A DNA stretch of 15,917 nt. Origin: DATAOG01 sp963753685 (GTDB taxonomy: Bacteria; Pseudomonadota; Alphaproteobacteria; Geminicoccales; Geminicoccaceae). Made by a program: the position numbers and the translations under genes. Below are positions 9,013-15,579 of this stretch, piece by piece; positions within the stretch are counted from its first letter, which is position 1; the number at the start of each line of letters is the position of its first letter. The stretch spans positions 1 through 15,917 of the forward strand of contig CAVWDE010000029.1 of assembly GCA_963753685.1 (NCBI GenBank), written 5' to 3'. The notes under the pieces were generated by a model, which did not search any database, was not told where the DNA came from, and saw nothing but the letters and a program-made list of their open reading frames with translations.

Positions 9013-9040
9013 GCCGCCGGTGGTCGCACCCGCTGGCGAA

Positions 9041-9059
9041 CGGGGCCGCGCCGGCCCCG
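9041..9059 (-). terminator. G+C-rich hairpin after the RTX gene (attenuator-like, no U-tract)
   Basis: CGGGGCCG pairs with CGGCCCCG to give a perfect 8-bp stem with a 3-nt loop, 30 nt after the RTX stop and before the exporter gene. No T-run follows, so it is not a classical intrinsic terminator. In many cargo-exporter operons such a hairpin lowers exporter expression or protects the cargo mRNA 3' end. That role is inferred here. Confidence 0.5.
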
Positions 9060-9088
9060 CTCGCATTCACCCGCGCAGGATGACGAAC

Positions 9089-10498
9089 TTACGCGATCGC
9101 CCCGTCCCCGATGTGGCCGGCGTCGGCCAGATGGTGGTCGGTGTCGGTCGCGCCGTCGGCGCTGGCAACCTCCGTGCCGCCAACGTCATGCTCGCCACCG
9201 GCGGCTTCGCCGTTGGCGGCTTGCGCGCCGCTGGTGGTGGTCTGCGCGCCGTTGCTGGTGGTCTGCTCGCCGCCGGTCGTGGTCTGCTCGCCGGTGGTGG
9301 TGGTGGCCTGCTCGCCGCCGGTCGTGGTCTGCTCGCCGCCGGTCGTGGTCTGCTCGCCGCCGGTCGTGGTCTGCTCGCCGCCGGTCGCGGTGGTCTCGCC
9401 GGTGGTCGTCTGCTCGCCGGTGGTGGTCTCGCCGGTGGTGGTCTCGCCGGTGGTGGACGATTCGACCGGGATCGGCGTGGTCAGTTCCTGCCCGTCCACG
9501 AGGATCGAAGAGCCCAGGTCGGCGAAGTGCTGGTCGGTGAACGCGATGTCGCCGAACTCGACCGAGCCACCCGGATGCGTGAACAGCAGGTTGCCGTCCT
9601 GGGCCGCACTCAGGGTCCACTTGCCGCTCGCGTCCAGGTCATCGAGCGACAACGAGCTGGCATCACCGTCGGCCGCCGGCAGCGCGGGATCGGCCGCGAG
9701 GATGTCAGCCAACTTGAAGGCGATGGCATCGCCCGCGGTCGGATCCAGTCCGCTGGGCGCGCTGAAATCGGTGATCGTATCGTTGCCTTCGGTCGGGTTG
9801 CTGGGATCGATGTTGATCTGATCGCGACCGGCGCCCGTGGTGATGGTGTCGTCGCCGCTCCCAGGCGTGATGACGTCGTCGCCACCCCCCGCGTCGATCA
9901 CATCGTTGCCGCTGGTCCCGGTCAGGGTTTCGCCCTGGTCGGTCCCTTGGATCAGCCCCGCGGTCTCGAACAGGCCGTTGGCCCCGAGCTCCGCAAAGGT
10001 CAGGCCATCCGTGAAGGCCACCCCGTGCAGCGCGATCGTCCCCCCGGGGTGGGTGATCTGGACGTCGCCGTCGCCGTTGGCACCGAGCTGGAAATTTTCG
10101 CTGCCATCGAGGCTTGCGCCCGAGAAGCCGTTGAGATCGATGCCGGACTTGGCGAGGCCGGCAGCGTTGAACGCGATCTTGTCGCCCTCGTCGGGGTTGA
10201 GATCGGCGATCGTGTCGGCACCTTCCTGGAGTGACGGGTCGAACACGAACGTGTCGGCGCCGGCCTCACCTGCAAGCTTGTCGTCCCCGGCCCCGCCCGT
10301 GATGGTATCGTCGCCGTCGCCGCCCACGACGGTGTCATTGCCGGCGCCGGCATCGATCGTGTCATTGCCGGCCAGGCCCAGAACGAAGTCGTCGCCATCC
10401 AGGGCGTTGATGACATCGTCGTTGGCAGTGCCGACGATGAACTCCCCCTGGTCGGTGCCTTGGATGATTCCTTCCGGTGTGGTGCTAGAATCGGCCAT
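9089..10498 (-). CDS. RTX-repeat calcium-binding protein, probable type I secretion substrate
   Basis: Predicted secreted acidic protein of 469 residues with no Cys. The start is ATG 10498, with an excellent GGAGGT site 7 nt upstream; earlier codons in the frame are non-coding in character. Glycine-rich nonapeptide repeats of the GGxGxDx type occupy residues about 17-83 (AGNDTI, AGNDTV, DGDDTI, AGDDKL) and 187-230 (SGNDVI, GGDDVI, SGDDTI). These bind Ca2+ and fold after secretion in known RTX proteins. The protein holds two related modules (9-178 and 180-336), each opening with a GIIQGTDQGE or GLIQGTDQGE sequence and ending near a THPGG motif (149-153, 307-311). Residues 348-425 are a Thr/Gly/Glu-rich tail with GGEQTTT repeats, and the end is DTDHHLADAGHIGDGAIA. 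No protease, lipase or adhesin motif is visible, so its function is unknown. The exporter genes lie immediately downstream. Confidence 0.88.
   Translation of the reverse strand: MADSSTTPEGIIQGTDQGEFIVGTANDDVINALDGDDFVLGLAGNDTIDAGAGNDTVVGGDGDDTITGGAGDDKLAGEAGADTFVFDPSLQEGADTIADLNPDEGDKIAFNAAGLAKSGIDLNGFSGASLDGSENFQLGANGDGDVQITHPGGTIALHGVAFTDGLTFAELGANGLFETAGLIQGTDQGETLTGTSGNDVIDAGGGDDVITPGSGDDTITTGAGRDQINIDPSNPTEGNDTITDFSAPSGLDPTAGDAIAFKLADILAADPALPAADGDASSLSLDDLDASGKWTLSAAQDGNLLFTHPGGSVEFGDIAFTDQHFADLGSSILVDGQELTTPIPVESSTTGETTTGETTTGEQTTTGETTATGGEQTTTGGEQTTTGGEQTTTGGEQATTTTGEQTTTGGEQTTSNGAQTTTSGAQAANGEAAGGEHDVGGTEVASADGATDTDHHLADAGHIGDGAIA
9224..9457 (-). repeat. Thr/Glu/Gly-rich tail repeats, with a 21-bp tandem core at 9299-9382
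   Basis: This part of the RTX gene encodes TTGE/GGEQTTT-type repeats. The core 9299-9382 is four consecutive 21-bp units (GGEQTTT three times, then GGEQATT), nearly identical at DNA level. Irregular TTGETTT and GGEQTTS units flank it. The length (a multiple of 3) keeps the frame, so copy number could change without breaking the gene. Confidence 0.9.
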
Positions 10499-10525
10499 CT
10501 GACGTACCTCCGATTTGTGATGCTC

Positions 10526-10546
10526 GCCGGGGCTGTCGGCCCTGGC
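10526..10546 (-). promoter_or_regulatory. Leader stem-loop of the RTX gene
   Basis: In the minus-strand transcript GCCAGGGC can pair with GCCCCGGC around a 5-nt loop, 7 of 8 pairs. It lies 27 nt upstream of the RTX ATG. If the candidate promoter at 10552-10576 is used, the transcript would start at or next to this stem, which is the geometry of a 5'-stabilising hairpin (inference). Its CCAGGGC arm matches the arm of the hairpin ahead of the exporter gene. Confidence 0.35.
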
Positions 10547-10551
10547 GCTCC

Positions 10552-10576
10552 AACAACTCGGAGTCGACGCGGTTCC
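10552..10576 (-). promoter_or_regulatory. Candidate EcfG-type (general stress response) promoter for the RTX operon
   Basis: On the minus strand GGAAC (10576-10572) is followed by exactly 16 nt and TGTT (10555-10552). This fits the alphaproteobacterial EcfG promoter pattern GGAAC-N16/17-CGTT, with one mismatch in the -10 element. It is about 55 nt upstream of the RTX start codon. No sigma-70 pair stands out in the same region. A short pattern like this can arise by chance. Confidence 0.3.
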
Positions 10577-10597
10577 AAGGAAATCATGTCGCACTGC

Positions 10598-10640
10598 AAA
10601 AAAAATTAACCACGCCGCCAAGCACGGGCCGCCGGCGCGC
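10598..10640 (-). terminator. Possible intrinsic terminator after the Mla operon
   Basis: Read on the minus strand, a T8 tract (10605-10598) follows a G+C-rich stretch with an imperfect CGCCG/CGGCG stem (15-nt loop) and competing GC pairings. It lies about 105 nt past the lipoprotein stop and upstream of the RTX gene, where the two transcription units would be separated. The stem is short and 9 nt separate it from the T-tract, so the call is tentative. Confidence 0.35.
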
Positions 10641-10745
10641 GCCTGGCGCTGGAATGCTTGATCGCGGGCCTGAAGTCGGCGGAGTCAGCTGCCGCCTCGG
10701 GCCAGGCCGAGCGTGACCGGCGCGCGGGCAGGCGGGGTTCCTGGC

Positions 10746-11375
10746 TCAGCCCGCTGCGCGCGCCTGTTGGCCGGTCACGAGGGTCCATTCGACCAGGCGC
10801 TTGAGCACCTTGCCGAGCGCGTCGTCGAACGCGGCCGCGATCGCGGGCAGGTCCTGGGCCTCGGCAGGAGCGCTGCGGGCGATTTCGGTCGTGCCGACCA
10901 CCTGGCGCTTGGGCATGGTCATCAGGCGCGCCGAGATCACGACCCGGGCCGCCGGCGGGTCGGCGCCGGTCTGCTCGGCCTGAAACGCCTCGAGGTTGGT
11001 CTGGAGCATGAAATCCGGGCGCACGTCGGCGCGCCTGCCGGCCACGACCTGGATCGCGCCCGAGTTCTGGAAGGACTGGATGATCAGCGGCTCGATCATG
11101 GCCGCCGGCCGATCGACCCAGGTGGCATCGGCGTAGTACTGGACCTCGATCCCGGTCGTGCGGGCGATGCGGACGGTGTCGATCGAGGGCACGATGGTCG
11201 GCCGGTCGACCACCAGCGCCCAGTCCACCTTGGGCAGATCCGGGCCGAAGGTGGTCTTGGGGGTGAGGCGGAATTCGCGCGGCGGCGGCCCCTGGCCCGG
11301 AAGCTGGCAGGCCGCGAGCGCCGAGATCGGGGCCAGCGCCGCCATCCGGATCAGCCGGCGCCGGCCTACCACCAT
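10746..11375 (-). CDS. PqiC-type ABC transport auxiliary lipoprotein
   Basis: Predicted outer-membrane or periplasmic lipoprotein of the ABC-transport auxiliary family (COG3218/PqiC-like), a usual partner of MCE transporters. The signal sequence has a basic start (VVGRRRLIR), a hydrophobic core and a lipobox ending LAAC (Cys23). The body contains VDWALVVDRPTIVPSIDT, YYADATWVDRPAAMI and a LNLEAFQ-like segment (LQTNLEAFQA), all typical of this family. Length is 209 residues. The ATG at 11375 is preferred because GGAG lies 7 nt upstream; an in-frame ATG at 11393 would add six residues but has a poor site. It follows the MCE gene by 54 bp and ends the Mla-type operon. Confidence 0.85.
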   Translation of the reverse strand: MVVGRRRLIRMAALAPISALAACQLPGQGPPPREFRLTPKTTFGPDLPKVDWALVVDRPTIVPSIDTVRIARTTGIEVQYYADATWVDRPAAMIEPLIIQSFQNSGAIQVVAGRRADVRPDFMLQTNLEAFQAEQTGADPPAARVVISARLMTMPKRQVVGTTEIARSAPAEAQDLPAIAAAFDDALGKVLKRLVEWTLVTGQQARAAG

Positions 11376-11395
11376 GGCGTGGCTCCGCCGCATCC

Positions 11396-11430
11396 GAGGT
11401 TCTCGATGCTCCTCATGTGAGGCTCTCGAT
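11396..11430. repeat. 12-bp direct repeat at the MlaD/lipoprotein junction
   Basis: GAGGTTCTCGAT (11396-11407) and GAGGCTCTCGAT (11419-11430) match in 11 of 12 bases at 23-bp spacing and flank a CCTCATGTGAGG near-palindrome. Together they fill the gap between the two genes. They may be a small duplication; no function can be assigned. Confidence 0.6.
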
Positions 11431-12437
11431 CAGGGCCCGACCCCCTGGCCCCGGTTGCCGAAAAAGAAGCGGGCCGGATCGCGCTTGAGTTCATCGGCCA
11501 CCGCGGCGATGTCATCCACCATGCGTTGGGCATCCTGCGCCAGGCCCGTGTACTCGTACAGGCCGGTCTGGGTAAAATCTCGCAGACCGTCCCGGTTCTC
11601 GGCCACCGCAGCGTTGATCTGGTCGGCCATCCGCCGCACCGAGCCGGCGGTCGCGGTCCACTCTTTGATCAGCGGGCCGATGGCGGCCTGGTTGCTTTGC
11701 AGGGTCTGATCCAGGGTGGTCGCGGCCTCGCGGGCCTTGCCGGTCGCTTCCTTGGCATCGTCGACGATGGTCGCAAGGTTCGGTCCGTTCTCGCGCAGGC
11801 CCCTGGCCATGACCGCGACGTCGGCGACGATCTGGGTCAGGTTGCCGCTGGTCGACTGGAGCTCGGTGTCGACGCTGGCCAGGAGGTGGTTCAGTCGCCC
11901 GATCACATCGGGCAATTGCCGCGCGATGTCGCCGGCGCTTTCCTGCAACTGCTCCATGTCGGACGGCAGGGTCGGGATCTCGGGACCCTGCTGGTCGCCG
12001 CCGATCAGCCGCACCGGCGTGCCGGGCTTGAAGTCCAGGTTGACGAACAGGAGGCCGGTCAACAGGCTCTGCGTCTGCAGCTGGGCGCGGAAGCCCGCCT
12101 GGATCATGCGTTCGACCTGATCCTTGTAGGAGCCGCCTTGGGTCATGCCGACGACATCGATCCGGGCGGGGTCGAACTGCATGACCACCGGGATCCGGGC
12201 GCTGATCTGCTTGGGATCGAACACGATCTTGATGCCGGTGACCTCGCCGACGGTGACGCCGCGAAAGTCGACCGGGGCGCCGACCCGAAGGCCCTTCACC
12301 GAGCCCGGAAAGTAGGCGATGTAGGTATTGCGCTCGGCGAACCAGCGCTCGTGGCCGAACAGCAGGAGGCCGGCCACGACCAGCGCCAGCGCGCCGATCA
12401 CGAACGCCCCGATCACCGCGGGATTGGCTCTGCTCAT
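11430..12437 (-). CDS. mlaD: MlaD/MCE-domain lipid-binding protein
   Basis: Periplasmic MCE protein anchored in the inner membrane, which would form the lipid-conducting ring above the MlaE permease. It starts at ATG 12437, overlapping the ATPase stop in an ATGA arrangement, with GGGAGG upstream. Visible parts: a membrane anchor (residues 7-27, AVIGAFVIGALALVVAGLLL), an MCE domain (about 38-115, with YFPGSVKGLRVGAPVDFRGV and GEVTGIKI), a TGLLFVNLDF strand, then a long helical, coiled-coil-like C-terminal region (about 170-300, rich in Gln/Ala/Asp). At 335 residues it is much longer than E. coli MlaD (183) and resembles longer forms common in other proteobacteria. An in-frame ATG at 12476 would add 13 residues inside the ATPase gene and is less likely. 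Confidence 0.92.
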   Translation of the reverse strand: MSRANPAVIGAFVIGALALVVAGLLLFGHERWFAERNTYIAYFPGSVKGLRVGAPVDFRGVTVGEVTGIKIVFDPKQISARIPVVMQFDPARIDVVGMTQGGSYKDQVERMIQAGFRAQLQTQSLLTGLLFVNLDFKPGTPVRLIGGDQQGPEIPTLPSDMEQLQESAGDIARQLPDVIGRLNHLLASVDTELQSTSGNLTQIVADVAVMARGLRENGPNLATIVDDAKEATGKAREAATTLDQTLQSNQAAIGPLIKEWTATAGSVRRMADQINAAVAENRDGLRDFTQTGLYEYTGLAQDAQRMVDDIAAVADELKRDPARFFFGNRGQGVGP

Positions 12438-13333
12438 CCCCTGTTCGCCTCCCTGCCAGCACCTGCCTTCTTGCATTCGCTCGGGGGACTGCCCGGACGC
12501 TGGCTGTCGCCGCGGGTCAGGAATTCTTCCACTTTCGGAGCCGGCGGCCGGGCGAGCAGACCGTGCGGGTCGCCGGTCGCGAGCTGGCTTTTGGTCTCGG
12601 GATCGAGGAACACCGAATTGTCGGCGATCGCGAAGATGCTGGCGAGCTCATGGGTGACCATGACGGTGGTCACCCCCAGGCTGTCGCGCAGATCGACGAT
12701 CAGCTCGTCGAGCCGGCGCGAGCTGATCGGATCGAGGCCGGCCGAGGGCTCGTCGAAGAACAGGATTTCCGGGTCCATCGCCATGGCGCGGGCGAGGCCT
12801 GCCCGCTTGCGCATGCCGCCACTGATCTCCGAGGGATAGTAGTTCTCGAAGCCGGCGAGACCCACGAGGGCCAGCTTGAGCGCGGCGATCCCGCGAATTT
12901 CCGAGGCCGGCAGGTCGGTGTATTCGCCAAGCGGCAGGGCGACGTTCTCCTGCAGGGTCATCGAGCTCCAGAGGGCGCCTTGCTGGTAGAGCACGCCGAA
13001 GCGACGCTTCAAGTGCCCCTGGCCCTCCGGGTCGGCGTCCCAGAAGCTCACCCCGTCGTACAGCACCCGGCCGCGCGCCGGCCGCTTCAGGCCGATCATC
13101 TGGCGCATCAGCGTGCTCTTGCCCGAGCCGCTGGCACCCATGATGACGAAGATGTCGCCGCGGCGGATCGTGAAGTTCAGGTTTCCGATCAGAACCAGGC
13201 TGCCGTAGGCGATCACCATGTCCTGGACGACGATGTGCGCTTCCGGCGCCGTGGCGTCCGACGCCGTGCCCTGGGGCACAGTGCTCCCGGCGGCCGGTCC
13301 GGGGGCGGCGGCGCGCTCAGATGCCGAGCGCAT
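12434..13333 (-). CDS. mlaF: MlaF-type ABC transporter ATPase
   Basis: Cytoplasmic nucleotide-binding subunit of the phospholipid-type ABC transporter. Of 299 residues, the first 30 are a low-complexity Ala/Ser/Pro segment and the ATPase fold starts at IVVQDMVIAYG. Walker A GASGSGKS is at 66-73, the Q-loop YQQGALW at 116-122, the signature ISGGMRKRAGLARA from 170 (the MlaF/Ttg2A form), Walker B LFFDEPSAGLDP at 191-202 and the switch His at 228. The ATG at 13333 overlaps the end of the permease gene by 17 bp, with a GGTGA site 7 nt upstream. Its last codon overlaps the MlaD start, so translation of the four-gene operon is probably coupled. Confidence 0.94.
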   Translation of the reverse strand: MRSASERAAAPGPAAGSTVPQGTASDATAPEAHIVVQDMVIAYGSLVLIGNLNFTIRRGDIFVIMGASGSGKSTLMRQMIGLKRPARGRVLYDGVSFWDADPEGQGHLKRRFGVLYQQGALWSSMTLQENVALPLGEYTDLPASEIRGIAALKLALVGLAGFENYYPSEISGGMRKRAGLARAMAMDPEILFFDEPSAGLDPISSRRLDELIVDLRDSLGVTTVMVTHELASIFAIADNSVFLDPETKSQLATGDPHGLLARPPAPKVEEFLTRGDSQRPGSPPSECKKAGAGREANRG

Positions 13334-14450
13334 TGTAGATCACCGTCAGGATCGCCATCGACACGACGATCAGGACGATCGAGGTCACGACCGCCGAGGT
13401 GGTCGCCTGGCCGACCGCGGCCGAGCTGCGGCCGGACTGGATGCCGCGCAGGCAGCCGGCGACCGCGACCACGACGCCGTAGACCGCGGCCTTGAAGAGC
13501 CCGCCGCCGAAGTCGATCAGGCGCACGCCGTCCTGGGTCGCCTGATAGTAGGTGACCGGCGGCAAATCGAGGAACAGCACGCCCACGAAGGCGCCGCCCA
13601 GGATGCCCATGAGATCCGCGTAGAGGCAGAGCAGGGGCGTCATCAGGACCAGGGCCAGCATCCGCGGCAGGACCAGGAACTCCATGGGCGCGAAGCCGAA
13701 GGTGGTGAGCGCGTCGATCTCCTCGTTGACCTGCATGGTGCCGAGCTGGGCGGCGAACGCGGCCCCGGTGCGGCCGGCGAGGATGATGCCGACCATCATG
13801 GCCGCCATGTCGCGCGCCGTGCCGATCGCGACCAGGGGTGCGACGTAGATCTGGGCGCCAAACTGGAGCAGCTGGACCGAGCCGAGAAACGCCAGGATCG
13901 TCCCGACCAGGAAGCTGATCAGGCTGACGATCGGCAACGCCTGGGCGCCGACTTCCTGGATGGTCAGGACGAGGTCGGAGCGGCGAAAGCGGGCGCGGCC
14001 GGTGATCAGGCGGCCAAAGGCAAGGGTCGCCTCGCCGAGGAAGGCGAGCATGGCCTGGGCGTCCGCGGCGAACGCGAGGGTCGCCTGGCCGACCCGCCAG
14101 AAGAAGCCCGCGGGCGCTCGCGGTTCCGCCCGGCCGGCCGGCGGCACCGCGGTCGCGAGGCGATAGAGCCGGCAGGCGCCGACCGGCAGGCCGCTCGGGT
14201 CGACCGCGAGACCCTGCTCCCGGCAAAGGCGCTCGAGCGACAGGAGAAAGACGATCAGGCCCGTGTCCCAGCGCTCGAGCTCGGAGGTGTCGAACCGGAC
14301 CTCCGAGGTCGCCCGGAGCCCGCGCGCGACATCGGCGGCGGACGGCAGCGAGCGCCCCAGCTGCCAGGCGCCCGCAAGGTGAAGCGTGCTGGTCGGCCCG
14401 GCCTGATCGATCCGGAAGCCGGGCCCCGGCGGCTCCTCCGGCTGGTTCAC
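13317..14450 (-). CDS. mlaE: STAS-MlaE fusion, ABC transporter permease
   Basis: Inner-membrane permease of the Mla-type transporter. Residues about 18-100 form a STAS domain (LHLAGAWQLG, FDTSELERWDTGLIVFLLSL), doing within one chain what separate MlaB does in E. coli. Residues about 160-375 are the MlaE domain, with IQEVGAQALPIVSLISFLVG, GRTGAAFAAQLGTMQVNEEI, a Leu-Pro-Arg motif, and SGRSSAAVGQATTSAVVTSI near the end. The start is GTG 14450; an in-frame stop lies 13 codons upstream with no other start between them, and the ribosome binding site is weak. It is first in the operon, so its promoter should lie in 14451-14650, but I recognise no consensus there. Confidence 0.94.
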   Translation of the reverse strand: MNQPEEPPGPGFRIDQAGPTSTLHLAGAWQLGRSLPSAADVARGLRATSEVRFDTSELERWDTGLIVFLLSLERLCREQGLAVDPSGLPVGACRLYRLATAVPPAGRAEPRAPAGFFWRVGQATLAFAADAQAMLAFLGEATLAFGRLITGRARFRRSDLVLTIQEVGAQALPIVSLISFLVGTILAFLGSVQLLQFGAQIYVAPLVAIGTARDMAAMMVGIILAGRTGAAFAAQLGTMQVNEEIDALTTFGFAPMEFLVLPRMLALVLMTPLLCLYADLMGILGGAFVGVLFLDLPPVTYYQATQDGVRLIDFGGGLFKAAVYGVVVAVAGCLRGIQSGRSSAAVGQATTSAVVTSIVLIVVSMAILTVIYNALGI

Positions 14451-14835
14451 GCGTCGGGCTGCGTCACTGGGGGCGCTCCCTTGGGCTCACCTTCGGCATC
14501 GCGTCACCGTCCCGCTTCGGGTGATACCGCGCACATGGGCATTTGGCCAGCGTCAGACGGTGATGGCGCGGTAGGAGCGCGGGTCGTCGCAACCAAAGCG
14601 ACCCCTTCGCCCCCCTGAGGTGATCATGTTCCGGCATGGCCGTAGGTCAGTGCCTTGTTCTGGCGCGCTTTCTCGGGTTCGTTTGGTTTTCGGCGGGGGA
14701 CGAGCCTGCCATCGCGCAGGTCAAGCCGCGGCTGGAGCGTGGAGCTGCCGGTCGGGGCCACGCGCCTCGGCATGGAGCAGCTTGAGCGCCGCGAGCGAGC
14801 GCGCCTGGCTCCCCTTCGCGCTCCACGCCGACACC

Positions 14836-14869
14836 CTTCCCTGGCTCCCAGGCTTCCCTGGCTCCCAGG
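14836..14869. repeat. Exact 17-bp tandem duplication
   Basis: CTTCCCTGGCTCCCAGG occurs twice head to tail (14836-14852 and 14853-14869) without mismatch. It directly abuts the hairpin at 14868-14890. Confidence 0.95.
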
Positions 14870-14890
14870 GCCGACATCGGCGGTCGGCCC
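14868..14890. repeat. Perfect 8-bp hairpin
   Basis: GGGCCGAC and GTCGGCCC flank a 7-nt loop. No T-run follows on either strand, so it does not look like an intrinsic terminator. It sits between the 17-bp tandem repeat and the GGAGCGGGAAG motifs. Confidence 0.75.
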
Positions 14891-14981
14891 GGAGCGGGAA
14901 GACCAACAGAGGCCGGTCCGGAGCGGGAAGCGGCGCCGGGAGCCAGCGAAGCGACCACCATGGTCTGTCCGGAGCGGCGCG
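14889..14981. repeat. Repeated CCGGAGCGGGAAG motif
   Basis: CCGGAGCGGGAAG is present exactly at 14889-14901 and 14918-14930, with a truncated version (CCGGAGCGG) at 14969. Spacing is 29 and 51 bp. Function unknown; possibly part of a dispersed intergenic repeat. Confidence 0.8.
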
Positions 14982-15064
14982 CTCGGACGGTCGGCTGCGG
15001 GAGATCGGCCATGGTTTTGTCCTCAAAAGTGCGGTGAAACGACGGGCGGCAGGCTCGGACCCGC

Positions 15065-15146
15065 GACGCCATCAGGCGTCCTTGCCGTCCGCCATGTTGC
15101 CAGTTGATAGGAACAAATGCAAGTCAGCGCCGCCCACAAGTGACTT
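15065..15146. repeat. Two neighbouring inverted repeats
   Basis: GACGCC-ATCA-GGCGTC (15065-15080) is a perfect 6-bp hairpin. AAGTCA (15121-15126) and TGACTT (15141-15146) form a perfect inverted repeat around 14 nt, the size of an operator or a loose stem. They precede the A+T-rich island at 15191-15222. Confidence 0.6.
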
Positions 15147-15334
15147 ACGCGTGAACGCCTGGCCGGGGCCTTGCCCGCAAGCCGCCGCGACGAAAATCCT
15201 TGTAAATAGGAAATAATACTGAATCGGGTTCCCGGCTGGTTCAGCGCGGCGCTCGGAGACGGAGCAGAATCATGGGAGAAAGGGCGAGGTTGGCCGGAAG
15301 CAGCGCGCCAGCGGCGCCGCCGCTGAACTCACCC

Positions 15335-15458
15335 GAATTTCCGTCCCCGGGAGCAGCTCCCAAGGGCGAACCTGGTGGTCGCCCCGAAGCGCCGCGAGGC
15401 CTTTCCCCCGAATTTCCGGAATTTCCGGCAATTTTCCCGCCCCCAAAACGAATTTCCG
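15335..15458. repeat. Four copies of GAATTTCCG
   Basis: Exact copies start at 15335, 15410, 15419 and 15450. The middle pair gives CCGGAATTTCCGG, nearly a palindrome. All are in the same orientation. They resemble a dispersed intergenic repeat more than coding sequence. Confidence 0.85.
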
Positions 15459-15472
15459 CGCGCCCGGCGAGT

Positions 15473-15516
15473 GCACACCAGGCGACACTTCTGTAGCCTC
15501 AGGCGACAGGGTGTGC
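15473..15516. repeat. Paired CAGGCGACA motif inside an inverted repeat; possible insertion-sequence end remnant
   Basis: CAGGCGACA occurs at 15479-15487 and 15500-15508, exactly 21 bp apart, between GCACACC (15473-15479) and GGTGTGC (15510-15516). On the minus strand this reads TGTCGCCTG twice with TGT outermost. Paired transposase-binding repeats starting in TGT are characteristic of IS21-family ends. No transposase remnant is visible, so this is a resemblance only. Confidence 0.35.
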
Positions 15517-15579
15517 CCTATGCGTAAGCCTTTGCGGTGACATGATTTTTCGCCATGCTGACGACTTAGCCGTTGATCG

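Noticed and set aside
8975..9070. Longer start for the ABC exporter at 9070
   Set aside because: The added 32 residues look non-coding and contain two perfect hairpins; the start at 8974 has a ribosome binding site and family-like sequence.
7418..10234. Plus-strand open frame of 938 codons across the exporter and RTX genes
   Set aside because: Antisense to two well-supported genes. Its Gly/Leu/Ala repeats are only the reverse reading of the RTX 21-bp repeats.
14620..15216. 198-codon plus-strand frame upstream of the Mla operon
   Set aside because: Ser/Arg/Gly-rich noise that crosses tandem repeats and hairpins; no ribosome binding site or recognisable motif.
15272..15496. 74-codon plus-strand frame with a GGAG site ahead of its ATG
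   Set aside because: The product is Pro/Ala-rich with repeated SPEFP-like units that merely translate the GAATTTCCG DNA repeats; there is no domain or supporting context. It remains a weak possibility.
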